Source: Synchiropus splendidus (taxonomy: Eukaryota > Chordata > Actinopteri > Syngnathiformes > Callionymidae). Taken from it: 64,000 bases of DNA. The DNA lies in the NCBI RefSeq assembly GCF_027744825.2, contig NC_071334.1, positions 39,099,437 to 39,163,436 on the forward strand, read 5' to 3'. The position numbers and the translations under genes were made by a program. Under the pieces are notes generated by a model. That model was not told where the DNA came from. It did no database searches and saw only the letters and a program-made list of their open reading frames with translations. Within the stretch, counting starts at the first letter, position 1; every line of letters begins with the position of its first letter. Shown here piece by piece: positions 62,231 to 64,000 of the stretch.

Positions 62231-64000
62231 CTACTAGAAAGACCCTTTCTGCTATAGTGGGAGGTTAAAATTTCATGTTCTGAAGCTTCCCTGAAAAGTT
62301 ATGGCACAATGCACAAAAACGCTTTTCAGCCTGAGATAAGGTGGGTTTCGGAACGCCAAACATAAAAGTGTTAATAACTTTCGAAAAACACTTCAGACAG
62401 CTAATATTTGATGTACAACTACTAGAAAGACCCTTTCTGCTATAGTGGGAGGTTAAAATTTCATGTTCTGAAGCTTCCCTGAAAAGTTATGGCACAATGC
62501 ACAAAAACGCTTTTCAGCCTGAGATAAGGTGGGTTTCGGAACGCCAAACATAAAAGTGTTGATAACTTTCGAAAAACACTTCAGACAGCTTAGATTAGAT
62601 GTGCAACTACTAGAAAGACCCTTTCTGCTATAGTGGGAGGTTAAAATTTCATGTTCTGAAGCTTCCCTGAAAAGTTATGGCACAATGCGTAAAAACGCTT
62701 TTCAGCCTGAGATAAGGTGGGTTTCGGAACGCCAAACATAAAAGTGTTAATGACTATCGAAAAACACTTCAGACAGCTAAGATTTTATGTGCAACTACTA
62801 GAAAGACCCTTTATGCTATAGTGGGAGGTTAAAATTTCATGTTCTGAAGCTTCCCTGAAAAGTTATGGCACAATGCACAAAAACGCTTTTCAGCCTGAGA
62901 TAAGGTGGGTTTCGGAACGCCAAACATAAAAGTGTTAATAACTTTCGAAAAACACTTCAGACAGCTAATATTTGATGTACAACTACTAGAAAGACCCTTT
63001 CTGCTATAGTGGGAGGTTAAAATTTCATGTTCTGAAGCTTCCCTGAAAAGTTATGGCACAATGCACAAAAACGCTTTTCAGCCTGAGATAAGGTGGGTTT
63101 CGGAACGCCAAACATAAAAGTGTTGATAACTTTCGAAAAACACTTCAGACAGCTTAGATTTGATGTGCAACTACTAGAAAGACCCTTTCTGCTATAGTGG
63201 GAGGTTAAAATTTCATGTTCTGAAGCTTCCCTGAAAAGTTATGGCACAATGCACAAAAACGCTTTTCAGCCTGAGATAAGGTGGGTTTCGGAACGCCAAA
63301 CATAAAAGTGTTGATAACTTTCGAAAAACACTTCAGACAGCTTAGATTTGATGTGCACCTACTAGAAAGGCCCTTTCTGCTATAGTGGGAGGTTAAAATT
63401 TCATGTTCTGAAGCTTCCCTGAAAAGTTATGGCACAATGCGTAAAAACGCTTTTCAGCCTGAGATAAGGTGGGTTTCGGAACGCCAAACATAAAAGTGTT
63501 AATAACTATCGAAAAACACTTCAGACAGCTAAGATTTTATGTGCAACTACTAGAAAGACCCTTTATGCTATAGTGGGAGGTTAAAATTTCATGTTCTGAA
63601 GCTTCCCTGAAAAGTTATGGCACAATGCACAAAAACGCTTTTCAGCCTGAGATAAGGTGGGTTTCGGAACGCCAAACATAAAAGTGTTAATAACTTTCGA
63701 AAAACACTTCAGACAGCTTAGATTTGATGTGCACCTACTAGAAAGACCCTTTCTGCTATAGTGGGAGGTTAAAATTTCATGTTCTGAAGCTTCCCTGAAA
63801 AGTTATGCCACAATGCACAAAAACGCTTTTCAGCCTGAGATAAGGTGGGTTTCGGAACGCCAAACATAAAAGTGTTGATAACTTTCGAAAAACACTTCAG
63901 ACAGCTTAGATTTGATGTGCACCTACTAGAAAGACCCTTTCTGCTATAGTGGGAGGTTAAAATTTCATGTTCTGAAGCTTCCCTGAAAAGTTATGGCACA
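62231..64000 (+). repeat. Right-end segment matching 52643-54146, array continues off the edge
   Basis: The monomers carry ctaatatttg, gattag, ttaatgacta/ctaagatttt, ctttat/ctaatatttg, two plain, ttaataacta/ctaagatttt, ctttat and atgcc, matching 52643-54146 at 51 units (9588 bp). The window stops 78 bases into the monomer that starts at 63923, so there is no array boundary here. Confidence 0.78.

Larger units (their letters stand above)
1..64000 (+). repeat. 188-bp satellite DNA array, about 340.4 head-to-tail monomers
   Basis: The 188-bp unit repeats without interruption. Successive ctactag starts at 3, 191, 379, 567 and onward to 63923 are all 188 bp apart where I checked, and the total distance of 63,920 bp is exactly 340 units. 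All monomers have the same orientation. Consensus GC is about 39% (74 of 188 by hand). Monomer landmarks are tgctatagtgg at p20-30, the palindrome gaagcttc (contains a HindIII site) at p52-59, ctgaaaag at p61-68, cttttcag at p92-99, ggtgggtttcgg at p110-121 and tttcgaaa at p149-156. Differences between monomers are nearly all substitutions at recurring positions. The consensus is not coding: stop codons occur in all frames of both strands, and because 188 is not a multiple of 3 a reading frame cycles through all three frames. The longest open stretch on the consensus is about 220 nt, on the minus strand. The length fits one nucleosome plus linker. I do not recognise the family; a centromeric or heterochromatic location is inference. 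Confidence 0.98.

Noticed and set aside
1..64000. CRISPR array
   Set aside because: The repeat unit is 188 bp with no short repeat and unique-spacer alternation; the whole unit is conserved and no cas-like gene is present.
1..64000. Protein-coding genes or tandem-repeat protein
   Set aside because: The consensus has stops in all six frames, and a 188-bp unit shifts the frame at each repeat. The longest open stretch on the consensus is about 220 nt on the minus strand, and from an internal ATG only about 32 codons. Variants with gaggta (54523, 54711, 59223, 60727) remove one minus-strand stop, but the next follows within a monomer.
1..64000. Ribosomal DNA spacer or telomeric repeat
   Set aside because: No rRNA gene sequence or telomere-like short motif interrupts the array, and spacer subrepeats would not run for 64 kb without a gene.
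1..64000. Transposon or retroelement insertion
   Set aside because: The 188-bp grid is unbroken from 3 to 63923, so there is no room for an insertion.

Overview
The whole 64 kb window is one uninterrupted satellite-DNA array. The repeat unit is 188 bp, AT-rich (about 39% GC by hand count on the consensus), and all copies lie head-to-tail on the same strand. The ctactag motif that I use as monomer start falls at position 3 and again at 63923, which is 63,920 bp or exactly 340 x 188. The 340 complete monomers therefore stay in register with no net insertion or deletion. The window holds the last 2 bases of an earlier monomer at the left, 340 full monomers, and 78 bases of one more at the right. 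The array runs past both edges. I see no gene, RNA gene, transposon, CRISPR array or unique sequence.

An array of this size with a nucleosome-sized unit and multi-level higher-order repeats (HORs) indicates a eukaryotic nuclear chromosome, probably centromeric or other constitutive heterochromatin. The sequence does not tell me the species. Flowering plant or invertebrate are both plausible, and the family is not one I recognise.

Layout, with monomers numbered M0 to M339 and each starting at 3+188k: 3-5266 is a 28-monomer HOR (types 0-27). 5267-10154 is a second copy that has lost two monomers through chimeric fusions. 10155-16734 holds a second set of variants, here called N-types, inside a 22-monomer tandem duplication (8651-12786 and 12787-16734). 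17299-26134 is a 47-monomer (8836 bp) composite unit that recurs almost unchanged at 30647-39482. Between them lies another 28-mer-like copy (26135-30646). 39483-45310 returns to N-types mixed with types 23-27. From about 45.3 kb to the end the same variants are shuffled into shorter, younger or more mixed HORs, including 25-monomer and 8-monomer units.

Variation is almost all substitution and falls at a limited set of positions. It defines linked haplotypes: a class split at monomer positions 83-84 (gcac/gcgt), and several tail types at positions 141-188. Many monomers are chimeras whose left and right halves belong to different types, as expected from unequal crossing-over or gene conversion in register. 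The most interesting content is this nested HOR history, together with a nearly invariant 18-bp block and conserved dyad elements in each monomer.
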